Positions 13,710 through 25,976 of a DNA stretch of 64,000 bases are shown here, piece after piece (position 1 is the stretch's first letter; each line of letters begins with the position of its first letter). This stretch comes from Erpetoichthys calabaricus (Eukaryota > Chordata > Cladistia > Polypteriformes > Polypteridae), in contig NC_041395.2 in the NCBI RefSeq assembly GCF_900747795.2, positions 34,248,097 through 34,312,096 on the forward strand. Reading direction: 5' to 3'. The position numbers and the translations under genes were made by a program. The notes beneath the pieces are model-generated. The model was given only the letters and a program-made list of their open reading frames with translations, was not told the origin of the DNA and made no database searches.

Positions 13710-14586
13710 CAGTAATCCCTCGCTATATCACGCTTCGCCTTTCGCGGCTTCACTCCATCGCGGATTTTATATATAAGCATATTTAAATATATATCGCGGA
13801 TTTTTTGCTGGTTCGCGGATTTCCGCGGACAATGGATCTTTTAATTTCTGGTACATGCTTCCTCAGTTGGTTTGCCCAGTTGATTTCATACAAGGGACGC
13901 TATTGGCAGATGGCTGAGAAGCTATCCAACTTACTTTTCTCCGTCTCTCTCTTGCGTAGGGGGATTGAGCAGGGGGGCTGTTCGCAAACCTAGACGATAC
14001 GGACGCTCATCTAAAAATGCTGAAAGATTATCTTCACGTTGCTACCTTCTGTGCAAGCTGCTTCCTGAAGCGACATGCTGCACGGTGCTTCGCATACTTA
14101 AAAGCTCGAAGGGCACGTATTGATTTGTGCTTGTTTGTTTCTCTCTCTCTCTCTTTCTCTCTCTCTCTGCTCCTGACGGAGGGGGTGTGAGCTGCCGCCT
14201 TCAACAGCTTTGTGCCGCGGTGCTTCGCATACTTAAAAGCTAAACAGCCCTATTGATTTGTTTGCTTTTTTTCTCTATCTCTCTGACATCTGCTCCTGAC
14301 TTGAAGAGGAAGATATGTTTGCATTCTTTTAATTGTGAGATGGAACTGTCATCTCTGTCTTGTCATGGAGCACAGTTTAAACTTTTGAAAAAGAGACAAA
14401 TGTTTGTTTGCAGTGTTTGAATAACGTTCCTGTCTCTCTACAACCTCCTGTGTTTCTGCGCAAATCTGTGACCCAAGCATGACAATATAAAAATAACCAT
14501 ATAAACATATGGTTTCTACTTCGCGGATTTTCTTATTTTGCGGGTGGCTCTGGAACGCAACCCCCGCGATGGAGGAGGGATTACTG
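13710..14586. mobile_element. Pogo/Tigger-like non-autonomous transposon, copy 1 (877 bp)
   Basis: Terminal inverted repeat CAGTAATCCCTC at both ends, with flanking TA duplications (13708..13709 and 14587..14588). The subterminal regions are rich in 'tcgcggattt' motifs in inverted orientation. No transposase is encoded. A second copy at 28291..29154 matches along its length. The ends resemble Tigger/pogo elements from memory; the internal sequence (cctagacgatacggacgctc) is unrelated to any gene I know. Confidence 0.85.
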
Positions 14587-14757
14587 TAATTACATCATCA
14601 AGCGCAGTTTTCTTCTTTTTTTTAAATAAACAGGGACAAGATTTATCTTGTTATCAACCTGTTATTACCTCAGACAACCATATTGTGTACTCAGATTCTA
14701 ATATGCAGTCAATTAAACGAACACATACAAAATCTTTGGGATATGAGAATAAATTAC

Positions 14758-15900
14758 ATAACCCAGAGAAAATCCACAAAATAAAACAGCAAGAATCTGA
14801 ACACAGGATTTTGCAGCTGTGAGTCAGTATCTCTATTAACTGTCTTAGTACTGTATTTTATTTTAGTTGAAAAATATAACATTTAATTATTGAAGGAAGT
14901 AGTTAAAAAGTGAATGGCTATTGTTTTCCATTGTGTCCTTACTGCTTAGAAAGTGAATAAGAGAGTGGAAGTATGTACGAAAATAGTTCCAATTGACAAA
15001 ATGTCTACACTCTGAGATAAAAGCCATATGTGATCATACAGTAACATAAGTGAAATAATACCAACTACTATACTTTAAAGTTGAGAACCCTGTAATATTA
15101 CTATCTTGTTTATTTAAGCCAATGTAACATTACAGAACTTCTAATCAAAGGGTATGTCAGACTTGCCAACAACAGTTGCTAATTTTGTCTCTGGACCATG
15201 TCAGTTTTCACTTCTGAAAATACCTGGTGTCACAGGTGGCTGGGGGGTCGACCCGGCCAGGATGCCCCAGAGGACCGGAGGATGGCTTACACCTCCCTCA
15301 GACCATGTGGGGGCGACTGCCCTGGTGGCTATGGGGACCACGGATACAGAGCTTTGAAGCTCAACCCTGTAGGGGCCCGTGGTCATCCCCAGGGGGCACC
15401 CCAATGCCTATGGAGCCCTGGACCTCAGCACTTCAGCCACACCCAGAAGTGCTGGGGGGAAAAAGACAAGGGACACCCGGAGTGCTTCCGGGTACACAGC
15501 TGGCACTTTCGCCACACTGGGGAGTGCCGGCGGAAGATTGTCGGGAGGCACCTGGAGCACATCAGGGTGACTATGAAAGGGGCCGCCTCCCTCCATTCGA
15601 TGGCTGGAGTTGGGTGGAAGATGACGAAGCTCGGAGGAGAGGAGTGGAGATGGTCAGGAGAAGAGAAAGGCATTGTGAAAGGGCCTGGACTTTGGGGTGA
15701 TTGGTGCTGCGGCACTGGGTTTGTGCGTGTTAACCATTGTATATAGTAAATAAACATGTGTTGGGTGACAAAATGATGTCTGCCTGTCTGTGTCCAGGCT
15801 GTATCCCACACTGGGCATATCAAGTGTAGCAACTGCGTGATGACTTTCCAGCACAGTTGTGCTCGTTCATTTTTCTGACAGCCAATAGTGTGCTGCCTGA
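14758..15900. repeat. Duplicated segment, copy 2, interrupted by a solo LTR
   Basis: Partner of 1..552. The identity runs from 'ataacccagagaaaatccac' to 'ccaatagtgtgctg', except for the LTR insert at 15228..15810. After about 15893 the two copies diverge. Confidence 0.75.
15228..15810 (+). mobile_element. Solo LTR (583 bp), LTR-retroelement fossil
   Basis: Starts TGTCAC and ends CCCACA, the usual TG...CA ends, with a 4-bp direct repeat CTGG on each side (15224..15227 and 15811..15814). The copy of the same locus at 1..552 has a single CTGG and no insert, so this is a clean insertion. A polyadenylation-like AATAAA lies near 15750. Only one LTR is left and no internal part; family is Gypsy- or ERV-type, undetermined. 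Orientation is inferred from the polyadenylation motif. Confidence 0.8.
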
Positions 15901-15905
15901 CGGAG

Positions 15906-18900
15906 CAGGTGCGCTATGAAGAGTTATCAAGTAGGGCAAAGTCAACAGCAATCTCTGCCTCTTTTTCCTTTCTATTTGCCACTCCGTCATGGTATGTAAA
16001 ACACAAGACATCAAACAGATGAGTTACTTTTCTGGTTTTAAGGTCTAAAACACCCATGTTCCTTACACCTCGTTGCTGCCTTTTTGAGTGTTGAAATGCT
16101 GGATAAGCACTCATTGGTTGTCAGCACTCATGCACACAAAGCCCACGCCTATGACTAAAGAAAAAATTAAACCTCTTTAATTTTGTTTGACTGAATTGTG
16201 GAGTAGTTGCTGTGAATCACTGGGTATGTCAGACTTCGTGACTAGTTTCAGGGGAGTGCACTGCTAACTGCCACAGACTCACTAAGATTATAAATAAAGG
16301 CTATGATTGAAATCACTGGAAAAGTCCACTAATGTGACATGGTTTTTTAGGACTGTTTCCTTTAGTAAATGGATATGTATTAAGTTAAATTACATTAAAA
16401 TTATCACCTATCATCTCATTCTAGTGGAAAGAGGGCAGCATGTGAGAAACAGGACATTTAGAGGCCATGTATCTTTTATAGGCCTACCTGTATACAGTAT
16501 GGGTACATAATAAGATAGCTAATCAAACTTTCTATGTAATCAGTGACATCCTTTAAAGTGGAAAGACGAATTATCCCTTAATACAAGCAACAACAATGGC
16601 AGCTATCCAGAGAATTATGCAATTCAACCAGAGACACTGTTTGAGATTGTCAGAAGTGTAATTGCACTTTTGTAGGCAGACATGAACACCTTAGACCAAA
16701 TAAAGAATTACAGGTTTCCCATGGATGAAATAATAACCTTCCTTGGTCTATTGCAGGATGAATTGGAAAGTGGAACACACTAGAATTTTGCTGTCAGTCA
16801 TACTATGCAGCTCCTGACAGCTCTCCATTTTCCATGCCGTTGGTGGATTACTACAGACTGTCAGTGATTCACATTGCGCCATGCATGCAGCAAACCCTGA
16901 GGACTCCTGACACTGTTTGATTATAAGCAAGTCACTTTACCTGCCTTTACTCGAATTGGAAAAACAAGCACAATGAAACAAACAACAAGCAAATAACTAA
17001 ATAATAATAAAATGTCTTGTATGACACTAAATTTGTTTTCATGCCATTGCAGGTATACCTGCCATTGTAGGTAGAATGGCTGGAATGCTCTTTCTTATTC
17101 ATACTCCTAGCCTCTTGAATCCTATTACAACCCGTTGGAATTGTTTCTCAGTGCTAAATGTTCAAGTAATATGCAATGGATCATCATAGACTTTTTTCAG
17201 ACATTGTGGCCAAGTGGCAAGAAAGTATACATGATACTTATATCTGCTCCAACTCTGGAGTGCGTGCAGATGGCAAGGGATGGAGTGTTTGCTGGTGGCT
17301 GGCTACTAGGGGACAGTGTGTCCTCTTTGTGAATACCTACTAACTCCAGTGTTGAATTTTCATACCATGGCTGAGGAGAGGTATAACACTGCACACCAAA
17401 GCACACACACTTTTGTAGAATAGGCTCTAGGCATGTGGAAAATGCATTTGTGATGCCAGTATAAATCCTCAGGTGTTCCTCAAGCCTTGGAAAACAGCAC
17501 TTTATTATTTTTTTGCCATCTCCTCTATAAGATGTTTTAACTTCCCTTTTGTGATGGTTTTCTTTAATTTCCTATCACTTTTTTTGCATTTCCATCTGTC
17601 TGGTGTGATAATATAATATATATTTGACAACAGCAGTATGTGGGATTGATTTTCCTCTTATCGACAGTCTGCTTTTCTGACATGGACATTGGGGAAGAGC
17701 AGCAAATGGCTTCACAAACACTCACAAAACTTATTTGTTCTTTACGTACATTTTTCTTGATTTCATTTGTTATTCACCTGAGATCTCATTTTGGCTGGAA
17801 GGAAACTTTGTTCATGTTAATAACAGTTTTCTCCAATCAATGAAAGCACACTCCTGTTGCCTGATGGGAATTGTAGTCGCCATTTTGGCACTGTTTTTTG
17901 GGTTTCTTCCCTCCATTATAACAGTTCTCCCTGACACACCATATAGCCTATATTTCAAGTTGGAAAAATGGCAAAACACATAGAAAATTTCATTAAAATC
18001 AGTCATTTTTTGCGTGTACAACAATAAGTACTACTTACAGAAAGCCAAATTAACATTTAGAGATAGCTGAAAATTAATTTCAGATATCAATAAATGCAGT
18101 TTACATTTTAAGATATCTTAAACTCATTTAGATGTTGAAAGATACCAAAATATCAAGAAACAATCCATGGAGATACTTGGAGAACATGCAATCTCTAAAT
18201 ACAGTAGCCAAGTTAACCATTGCACCATTATCAATCGAACTCATTGAAATATATTCTTTTCCAGTATTCACCTATCCAATCGTGCTTTAGCCTAAATCTA
18301 GTTCAGGGATGTGGGACTGGAACCTGAAAGTAACAGCACAATTCAGTGAAAGGATCTTTTTGAATCACAAATAATTTTTTACATACAAAATAACACAAGA
18401 TTGGAACTAGCCAAGTGTTGGGTACCAGTGCACTGCAGGGGTTTTAAGATGTGAAACACCAAAATGTCAATTATTCCTATAGAGAAAAGAAAGAAAAAAA
18501 AGTGGTCTTTGTTTACTGTGGGAACAAGTATGGATATATTAACAGGAAATGATTAAGCTGGACATCTTATATATGGATATTATTTGATGTTTGCATAAAG
18601 GAAGCAACTTTCATTAGAAAAAGAATTAGAGTAAATTGTACTCATTTATTGTAGAATATTCAGAATATTTGTGTTCCACTGATTTTAATACGGTACTCTT
18701 TTTAATTTACATAGAAGATATATTGAAATTTTTAAAGTTTTCAATCTTAATTTCCAATACATTAAAATATTAAAATTGTAGTGTTCAATTATACACATAT
18801 GCCTTTATAGATTTTATATATGCCTATTCAAAAGCTAAATTAGCACTGATTAGTTTGCTGTGAAATAGCATGCTTTTTGATGTCCGGTTTATTCACAGTT

Positions 18901-19050
18901 TCTAATAATGATGCCTAAAGTAATAAAAAGTACTTAAGGAATCTGAACCTGTTAATCCTAATTTTATATATTTGGTTGGTTATTTATTTATTTACTGACT
19001 AGTTTAAATTTGCTGATTTTTATACTCTTAAAAGAAACTTGCAGCTGGCA
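15906..19050. other. Long non-coding stretch
   Basis: No supported gene. Short open frames here (for example near 17.2 and 17.8 kb) have no recognisable motif. Around 18170..18330 a faint match to the reverse complement of the SINE body (gagaacatgcaatctc) suggests a very old copy. Confidence 0.4.
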
Positions 19051-19057
19051 CTGCAGC

Positions 19058-19096
19058 ATTCTTTGTACAGGCCTTCAGTTAGTTTCTCTTACTGTG
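19058..19096 (-). promoter_or_regulatory. V(D)J recombination signal (IGHV B)
   Basis: Heptamer CACAGTA (19090..19096), a 23-bp spacer, and a weak nonamer ACAAAGAAT (19058..19066). The heptamer differs from consensus only at its last base; the nonamer has three mismatches. Confidence 0.75.
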
Positions 19097-19593
19097 AGTC
19101 TCTAGTACAGTAATATACTGCAGTGTCGTCAGTTCTCAGGTTATTCATTTGCAGGAAGAAAATATGTTTTGAAAAATCTTTAGATGCCTTAAACCGGTTT
19201 TTGATAGTGTCCGAGTGATATTCTGTACTACTTTTACCACCTATGGCTGCAAGCCATTCCAGGGGTTTCCCAGGAAACTGACGAATCCAGCTCATCCAGT
19301 AGCTATTCACATCAAATCCTTCTACCTGGCAAGACAGAGTGATTGATCTAGAAGGCTCCACTTGCTGGGATTCAGGCTGTGTAAGAGTAATACTGGACTT
19401 GCAACCTAAGAAAGAAAATACAATGTTGTTTGCCCTGTTGTCATTTTACAGTTTCAGTTATCTTTACTGTATTTTAAATAGACTGAAGAATTATGATTTT
19501 TAAGCTATCAGTTTATAAGTATTAGTAATAGACCCTACCTGTGATCCAAGAGACAAAGATCAAGGAAATCCAAATAAAACTAAAAGGCTTCAT
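19097..19593 (-). CDS. IGHV: Immunoglobulin heavy-chain V segment, family B
   Basis: The leader exon (19539..19593) encodes MKPFSFIWISLIFVSWIT plus one base, a textbook signal peptide, with a GTAGGG donor. The V exon (19097..19405) follows 'tttctttcttag' and starts (G)CKSSITLTQPESQ. The three structural residues are present: Cys in ITLSCQVEGF, Trp in WMSWIRQFPGKPLEWLA, and Cys in [10 protein letters not shown]. No stops. FR3 has an unusual KASKDFSKHIFFLQMNNL with an extra aromatic run. It is clearly distinct from families A and C. The coding exons look functional, but the recombination signal nonamer is poor, so use may be low. Confidence 0.9.
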
Positions 19594-19704
19594 CGTGTAC
19601 AAAGAAAACTCTTGCAATGAAATGAAAGCAAATAAACTTAGCTGTGAAGATACTGTAAGTGGGGCCACAAGTGTGATTTCCTTTAATAAGGGGAAGGAAG
19701 CTTG

Positions 19705-19712
19705 CTTTGCAT
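19705..19712 (-). promoter_or_regulatory. Octamer-like promoter element (IGHV B)
   Basis: Minus-strand ATGCAAAG, one base off consensus, about 112 bp upstream of the leader ATG, the same distance as in IGHV A1. Confidence 0.6.
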
Positions 19713-20520
19713 AGATTTCCACCACACTTGAGAATATATTAGTAAAATGTAAATAAGAATCACACTCTTTTTAAAATTTATTTCCTTTTGCCATTCGGTA
19801 GAAGTGGCTCTGTGTTCTGTATAATTCAATTGTATACTGCATAGTGAATAAGAATCCAAACTCTGGTTCTGGAAATTAATTAAAGAAATCAAATACAGCC
19901 CTTTTCTTACATCAAACAAAAAAGACTGATTGTCTAATATTAAACAAAAATGTTGCTTTGTTGAAACATTTTTTGTACTAGATAGTCAATAATGCATGTT
20001 ATGCAATATAACCCATAAATATTAATAATAAACTTAGATTAAGTTCAGTGCTTTGGATTACCATTATGCAGTTTAAAAATAGAGCCACTTGCAAGATATT
20101 ATTATATACAACAGCAACTACTAAATCCAGTTATCATGAAATATTATATTATAAGAGTGGTATAATGGCTTTTGCTACTTTATATGGATCCAACATTCCG
20201 GATGCAAATCCTGTGCTTGATCACTGTCTGTGGAGTTTACATGCTCATCCTCTTTCTGCACACAGGCTTTTGTTGGATTTTTCTCTGAAATTTAAAAGAT
20301 ATGCATGTACTCCTTTACAAGGTTGCTTCTTGTCTTGTGAAGAGGGCTAGATTGCCACCCACCTTAACCTGTATTGGTAAAATAACTTTCCCTCACCATA
20401 TACTAAGTTTTGTTCCTCATACGGTTATTAGAGAGTAACTCAGTTAGCTTGTTTTTTTTTCTAACATTGATAGTACTGATTCTCATCATGTTAAATCTTT
20501 ATATATTATCAACACTTCTA
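19713..20520. other. Non-coding stretch with a probable old SINE at 20180..20390
   Basis: The stretch 'ggatgcaaatcctgtgcttg...ctgtggagtttacatgctc' resembles a strongly diverged tRNA-derived SINE body. No gene is seen. Confidence 0.35.
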
Positions 20521-21438
20521 ACTTCTTCTTTTGGCTGCTCCCATTTAGGGGTCACCACAGTGGATCATCTTTTCTCCATCTATCCCTGTGTTTAACATTA
20601 TTTTCTGCCACATTGACTGCCTTCCCATCCACCCTCAACACCTTCTTTTAGGCCTTTCATTTTTTCCTTTTGCCTGGCGACTCAGTCCTCAACATTCTTT
20701 TCCCGATGTACCCCTCATCTCTCCTCTCCACGTGCCCAAACCATCTCAGTCTAGTCCCTCTCTCACTTGGTCACCAAACTGTCGTATGAGTTGTCCTTCC
20801 AATACACTCATTCATAATCCTGTCTATCCTCATTACTCTGAGTGAAAATTGCGGCATCTTCAACGCTGCTTTTTACAGCTTTGCCTCCTATCTTCTCATC
20901 AGTGCCATTGTCTCCAAATCATACAACATAGCTGGTATGGATACAGTTTTATTGACCTTCCCTTTCTCTCTTGCAGGTACTCTTCTGTCACAAATCACTC
21001 CTGTCACTTTTCTCCACCCAGTTCACCCTGTCTGCACTCGCGTCTTCACCTCTCTGCCACACTCTCCATTTTTTTGGACTTTGGAACCCAAGTATTTAAA
21101 TTAATCTACCTTCACCCCCTTTGCTTCTTGCAGTCACAGCCTTCCACCACCTCTCCCTCATTCATGCACATGTACTACATCTTACTCCTACTGACTTTCA
21201 TTCCCCTTCTCTCCAGTGCATAACTCTACCTCTCCAGGTTCATCTCAACCCGCTTTCTACTCTCACTAAAGATCACAATGTCATTCACAAATGTTATAAT
21301 CCATAGAGACTCCTGTCTGACCTCATCTGTCTACCTGTCCCTCACCACTGCAAACAAGAAAGAGCCGATCCTTGATGTAATCCCACAATCTGTCATTCCT
21401 ACTGCACACCTCACTGCTGTCACACTGTCCTTATATAT
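20521..21438 (-). mobile_element. RTE-type LINE, 5'-truncated 3' part (copy 1)
   Basis: On the minus strand, translation in changing frames gives an RTE-style reverse-transcriptase 'GLHQGSAL' block near 21370 and a downstream C-terminal region. Its 3' end, at 20521 on the plus strand, is the same 'gggagcagcc...agaagaag' tail as copy 2 at 23041. The coding part is heavily decayed. It abuts the left end of a Tc1 element at 21440. Confidence 0.65.
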
Positions 21439-21439
21439 A

Positions 21440-23040
21440 CAGTCATATGAAAAAGTTTGGGAACTCCTCTCAGCCTGCATAATAATTTACTCTACTTTCA
21501 ACAAAAAAGATAACAGTGGTATGTCTTTCATTTCCTAGGAACATCTGAGTACTGGGGTGTTTTCCGAACAAAGATTTTTAGTGAAGCAGTATTTAGTTGT
21601 ATGAAATTAAATCAAATGTGAAAAACTGGCTGTGCAAAAATTTGGGTCCCCTTGTAATTTTGCTGATTTGAATGCATGTAACTGCTCAATACTGATTACT
21701 TGCAACACCAAATTGGTTGGATTAGCTCGTTAAGCATGGAACTTCATAGACAGGTGTGTCCAATCATGAGATATAAAGGTATTTAAGGTGGTCAATTGCA
21801 AGTTTTGCTTCCTTCCCTTTGACTCTCCTCTGAAGAGTGACAGCATGGGATCCTCAAATCAACTCTCAAAAGATCTGAAAACAAATATTGTTCAGTATCA
21901 TGGTTTAAGGGAATGCTACAAAAAGCTATCTCAGAGGTTTAAACTGTCAGTTTGAACTGTAAGGAATGTAATCAGGAAATGGAAGGCCACAGGCACAGTT
22001 GCTGTTAAACCCACGTCTGGCAGGCCAAGAAAACTACAGGAGTGGCATATGCACAGGATTGTGAGAATGGTTACAGACAACCCACAGATCACCTTCAAAG
22101 ACCTGCAAGAACATCTTGCTGCAGATGGTATATCTGTACATCGTTCTACAATTCAGCACAATTTGCACAAAAAACATCTGTATGGCAGGGGGATGAGAAA
22201 GAAGCCCTTTCTGTACTCATGCCACAAACAGAGTCGCTTGTTGTATGCCAATGCCCATTTAGACAAGCCAGATTCATTTTGGAACAAAGTGCTTTGGACT
22301 GATGAGACAAAAATTGAGTTATTTGGTCATAACAAAAAGCTCTTTGCATGGTGGAAGAAGAACACAGCATTCCAAGAAAAACACCTGCTACCTACTGTCA
22401 AATTTGGTGGAGGTTCAATCATGCAATGAGGCAGTGTGACTAGTTCAGGGACTGGGGACCTTGTTAAAATCAAGGGTCGGATGAATTCAACCCAATATCA
22501 ACAACTTCTTCAGGATAATGTTCAAGCATCAGTCACAAAGTTGAAGTAACGCAGTGGTTGGATATTCCAGCAAGACATTGACCCAAAACACAGTAAGAAA
22601 TCTAAAAAGGCATTCATGTAGAGGGAGAAGTACAATGTTCTGGAATGGCCGTCATGGTCCCCTGACTTGAATATCATCGAAAATCTATGGGATAATTTGA
22701 AGCAGGCTGTCCGTGCTTGGCAGCCATCAAATTTAATGGAACTGGAGAGATTTTGTATGGAAGAATGGTCAAAAATACCTCCATCCAGAATCCAGACACT
22801 CATCAAAGGCTATAGGAGGCGTCTACAGGCTGTTAAATTTGCAAAAGGAGGCTCAACTAAGTATTGATGTAATATCTTTGGTGGGGTGCCCAGATTTATG
22901 TACCTGTCTAATTTTGTTATGATGCATATTGCATATTTTCTGTTACTCCATTAAACTTAATGTTACTGCTGAAATACTACTGTTTCCATAAGTCATGTCA
23001 TATATTAAAAGGAAGTTGCTACTTTGAAAGCTCAGCCAAT
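21440..23040 (+). mobile_element. Tc1-type DNA transposon, right end missing
   Basis: The left terminal repeat starts CAGTCATATGAAAAAGTTTGG after a TA. The element carries a Tc1 transposase pseudogene and a 3' flank starting 'ggtggggtgcccagattta', but the matching right terminus is absent; the sequence runs into a LINE tail at about 23041. It belongs to a different Tc1 family from the element at 11.5 kb. Confidence 0.85.
21845..22867 (+). pseudogene. Tc1-like transposase pseudogene (DD34E)
   Basis: Starts MGSSNQLSKDLKTNIVQYH at an ATG and ends GGSTKY, the ordinary span of about 340 codons. Catalytic blocks are visible: WTDETKIELF (Asp), a QQDIDPKHS block (Asp) and SPDLNIIE (Glu). At least four in-frame stops interrupt it; the longest open part is 22049..22429. 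It is dead and more decayed than the 11.9 kb copy. Confidence 0.9.
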
Positions 23041-23497
23041 CTTCTTCTTCTTTTAGCTGCTCCCATTAGGGGTTGCCACAGCAGATCATCTTCTTCCATA
23101 TCTTTCTGTCCTCTGCATCTTGCTCTGTTACACCCATCACCTGCATGTCCTCTCTCACCACATCAATAAACCTTCACTTAGCCCTTCCTCTTTTCCTCTT
23201 CCCTGGCAGCTCTATCCTTAGCATCCTTCTACCAATATACCCAGCATCTCTCCTCTGCACATGTCCAAACCAATGCAATCTCGCCTCTCTGACTTTGTCT
23301 CCCAACCATCCAACTTGAGCTGGCCCTGTAATGTATTTGTTCCTAATCCTATCCATCCTTATCACACCCAATACAAATCTTAGCATCTTTAACCCTGCTA
23401 CCTCCAGCTCTGTCTCCTGCTTTCTGGTCAGTGCCACTGTCTCCAACCCATATAACACCTAGTCTCACTACCGTCCTGTAGACCTTCCCTTTCACTT
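23041..23497 (-). mobile_element. RTE-type LINE 3' end (copy 2)
   Basis: The minus strand encodes an open stretch (23174..23458) with 'LYGLETVALTRKQETELEVA' and 'WFGHVQRRDAGYIGRRML', the conserved C-terminal end of RTE-like LINE ORFs in fish. The 3' end 'ggcaacccctaatgggagca' and an AAGAAGAAG tail close it at 23041. Strong 5' truncation. Confidence 0.8.
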
Positions 23498-23574
23498 TTG
23501 CTGGTAACGGTCCGTCCGAATTGCAAGCATCAAAGACAATTTGTTAAAGATGTCAAGGAGTCTCCTTATTATTA

Positions 23575-23840
23575 TTATTATTATTTTTTTTTGTTCTTTA
23601 TGTCGCCTTATACAATTTCTTGTATTAGGAATTTGTTAGTTTTCGCATACTCCTTGGGGTCAGAGCGCATGGTCAGCCATTGTACAGCGCCCCTGGAGCA
23701 ATTACAGGTTAAGGATCTTGTTCAAGGGCCAAGCAGAGTAGGATCTCTTTTGGCAGTGAGTATTGGCGGGATTCGAACCGTCAACGTTTTGGATACCAGC
23801 ACAGATCCTTAGCCTCAGAGCCACCACTCCGCCCTGTTAT
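23575..23840. repeat. Dispersed SINE-like repeat with B-box-like motif
   Basis: Contains 'cagcgcccctggagcaatta', 'aggatctcttttggcagtga' and 'gggattcgaaccgtcaacg', a pattern common to several fish genome repeats. A TTA microsatellite precedes it. I do not assign a named family. Confidence 0.5.
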
Positions 23841-24544
23841 GTTTGTTATCTGTATACACCATTGAGCATTTTTTTTTGTTTGAGCTTATTTACATTTGGA
23901 TTAAAAGGAGTGACCTGCCTGGCACCCCAACACTTTCTCAACATTTCAAGTCATTTCTGTCATCTGCAACTCTAAGAAATGAAATGCAGATCTAAAGATC
24001 ATAATGAAAGTTTAATTATGTGTATTCCATGATTTTGTGAATAGTGCTTTTAATTCATAAACATTAAGGAGTTTGTCTCTCTCTTAAATGTTTTGAAAAT
24101 GTTTTCTTTTTCTTATATGAATCCACTGTGTAAAAGTGTTTGTCATTAAACTACTAAATGAACCAAGGAAAAAACACAGCAAAACATTCAAAACTGACAT
24201 GAAAGATACCACTGAAAAAAAGCTATTGCTGTAATTGTTATTATTTGACACTGCATCATATAGGTAAGACTACTGGATACACATACAGAAAAGATAAAAC
24301 AGAACAATGACATCAACCCAAAGCTAAAAAGAACAAAACAAACGTCCAGGATAATGAATACTATTCAGTGCTTTCAAAGTAATACTGAATGCTGCCAAAT
24401 CAAGTATGGTGGCTTTTTCCAACCATCCACCACAAAAGTAACCTTTTTCTTACTTTCAAATTTAGTCTTTTTATTCTTTGTCTCCAAACACTTCCTTACC
24501 CAGGGAATTGTTCTCCTTGCTATCTATATACCGAACAGTGATTT
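23841..24544. other. Non-coding stretch
   Basis: AT-rich, no gene or repeat recognised. Confidence 0.45.
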
Positions 24545-24556
24545 ACTGTCAAATCA

Positions 24557-24888
24557 TCCATCCATTACCCAACCCGCTGAATCCGAACACAGGGGTCCGC
24601 TGGAGCCAATCCCAGCCAACACAGGGCACAAGGCAGGAACCAATCCCGGGCAGGGTGCCAACCCACCACAGGACACACACAAACACACCCACACACCAAG
24701 CCCAATTTAGAATCGCCAATCCACCTAACCTGCATGTCTTTGGACTGTGGGAGGAAACCGGAGCGCCCAGAGGAAACCCACGCAGACACGGGGAGAACAT
24801 GCAAACTCCACACAGGGAGGACCCGGGAAGCGAACCCAGGTCCCCAGGTCTCCCAACTGCGAGGCAGCAGCGCTACCCACTGCCGCCC
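24557..24888 (-). mobile_element. Near full-length SINE
   Basis: Minus-strand copy of the GGATGG-tailed SINE, nearly complete and including the B-box region. A 12-bp target duplication, ACTGTCAAATCA, lies at 24545..24556 and 24889..24900. The open frames on both strands here are SINE sequence, not genes. Confidence 0.9.
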
Positions 24889-25455
24889 ACTGTCAAATCA
24901 TTTAATGAAATATAATATACTGTATAATGCCTGATTAAAGTAAACAATCACTCCTAATTGCCTTTCAACTACATATTGGCAATATTTGAAAAACAAATAT
25001 TGTATATCTTTGTAGCCAACTCCTGCCAAGGTAGTTTAGAAATAACTGGCCCATCATATTAGATATTGACAAAATTATCTCTCAGCAATGAGACCAGTGT
25101 AGGCAATAATAATGCTGTTAGATCCAATGCCTCTACGCCTCATTACAGTATATTCTGAGTGTCTAAAACTCTGCAGCTATCAAACTCAATTTTTAATGCT
25201 CCCACTTCTTCTAACAGCTCTGGTTTCATATTGTTTAATATTAATTATTATTATGGCCCCCTGAAATTGTATTACTGCCAGAGATTGAATGTTATTTTGC
25301 TTAAAGCACTTCTGCTACACTGTTTCTGCACTTGCCACTTTGTGGAACACTATATGTGCCTGCAGACTAACTTTTATTTTTTATTTTATTTATTTTATTT
25401 TAAATGAGGAACATGGAAATTTTTGTTATTACAGGAAGGTCTGTGTATCTTTTAT

Positions 25456-25771
25456 CACTGCGAATGTCTGGTACAGTGTAGATGACTGTGTCTTCAGCCA
25501 TTAGGCTTCTCAATTCCAGGAATGTTTTAGTAGAACTATAAGTTGTTGCAGTGGCTCTTCCTTGAATTTCTTTGGCATAGTTACCATCAGTTTTATCTCC
25601 TCTGATATACAGTAGCCATCCCGTCTTTTTCTCTAGGATTGTGAAGAACACAATGCATGCAGTAGCTGCTGCTTAAAGTGAACCCTGACACAGTGCAGGT
25701 CAGCGTCACAGATTCTCTAGGACATTTAAATTCTGGGTCTGACTGAGTCAATTCAAATTGTGACTGAACAT
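25456..25771 (-). pseudogene. IGHV pseudogene
   Basis: Starts at a possible acceptor at 25771 with VQSQFELTQSDPEF, then ESVTLTCTVSGFTLSSSY, a recognisable V framework 1. The conserved framework-2 Trp is replaced by Cys (YCMHCVLHNP), a frame change follows near 25635, and framework 3 continues as GRATATTYSSTKTFLELRSL...AEDTVIYT. The second Cys is out of frame. The heptamer position reads CGCAGTG (25456..25462). No leader exon could be found. It is not closely related to families A, B or C. Confidence 0.85.
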
Positions 25772-25976
25772 CTTCAAGTAAAATATATTAATTAAATTGT
25801 ATCAATTACTCAACATAGGGTTGCAATTAAATAATAATAATATTTAAAGAGATGAACCAAAATAAATACTCATAGGAAATGAATAGACAAAAATCCAAAA
25901 TGATAAGAAATGATGAAACATTTTCCTTATCCAAAACAGATTTTTTGTGTTTTTGGTATAAAATATCATGGAAAGA

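Noticed and set aside
15198-15746. 182-codon open frame and overlapping frames on both strands
   Set aside because: GC-rich solo LTR sequence is open in several frames at once; no domain is present.
16560-16925. Possible transposase remnant (PFSMPLVDYYRLSVIH in one frame)
   Set aside because: Only one short suggestive stretch; no catalytic motif and no terminal repeats, so no family can be supported.
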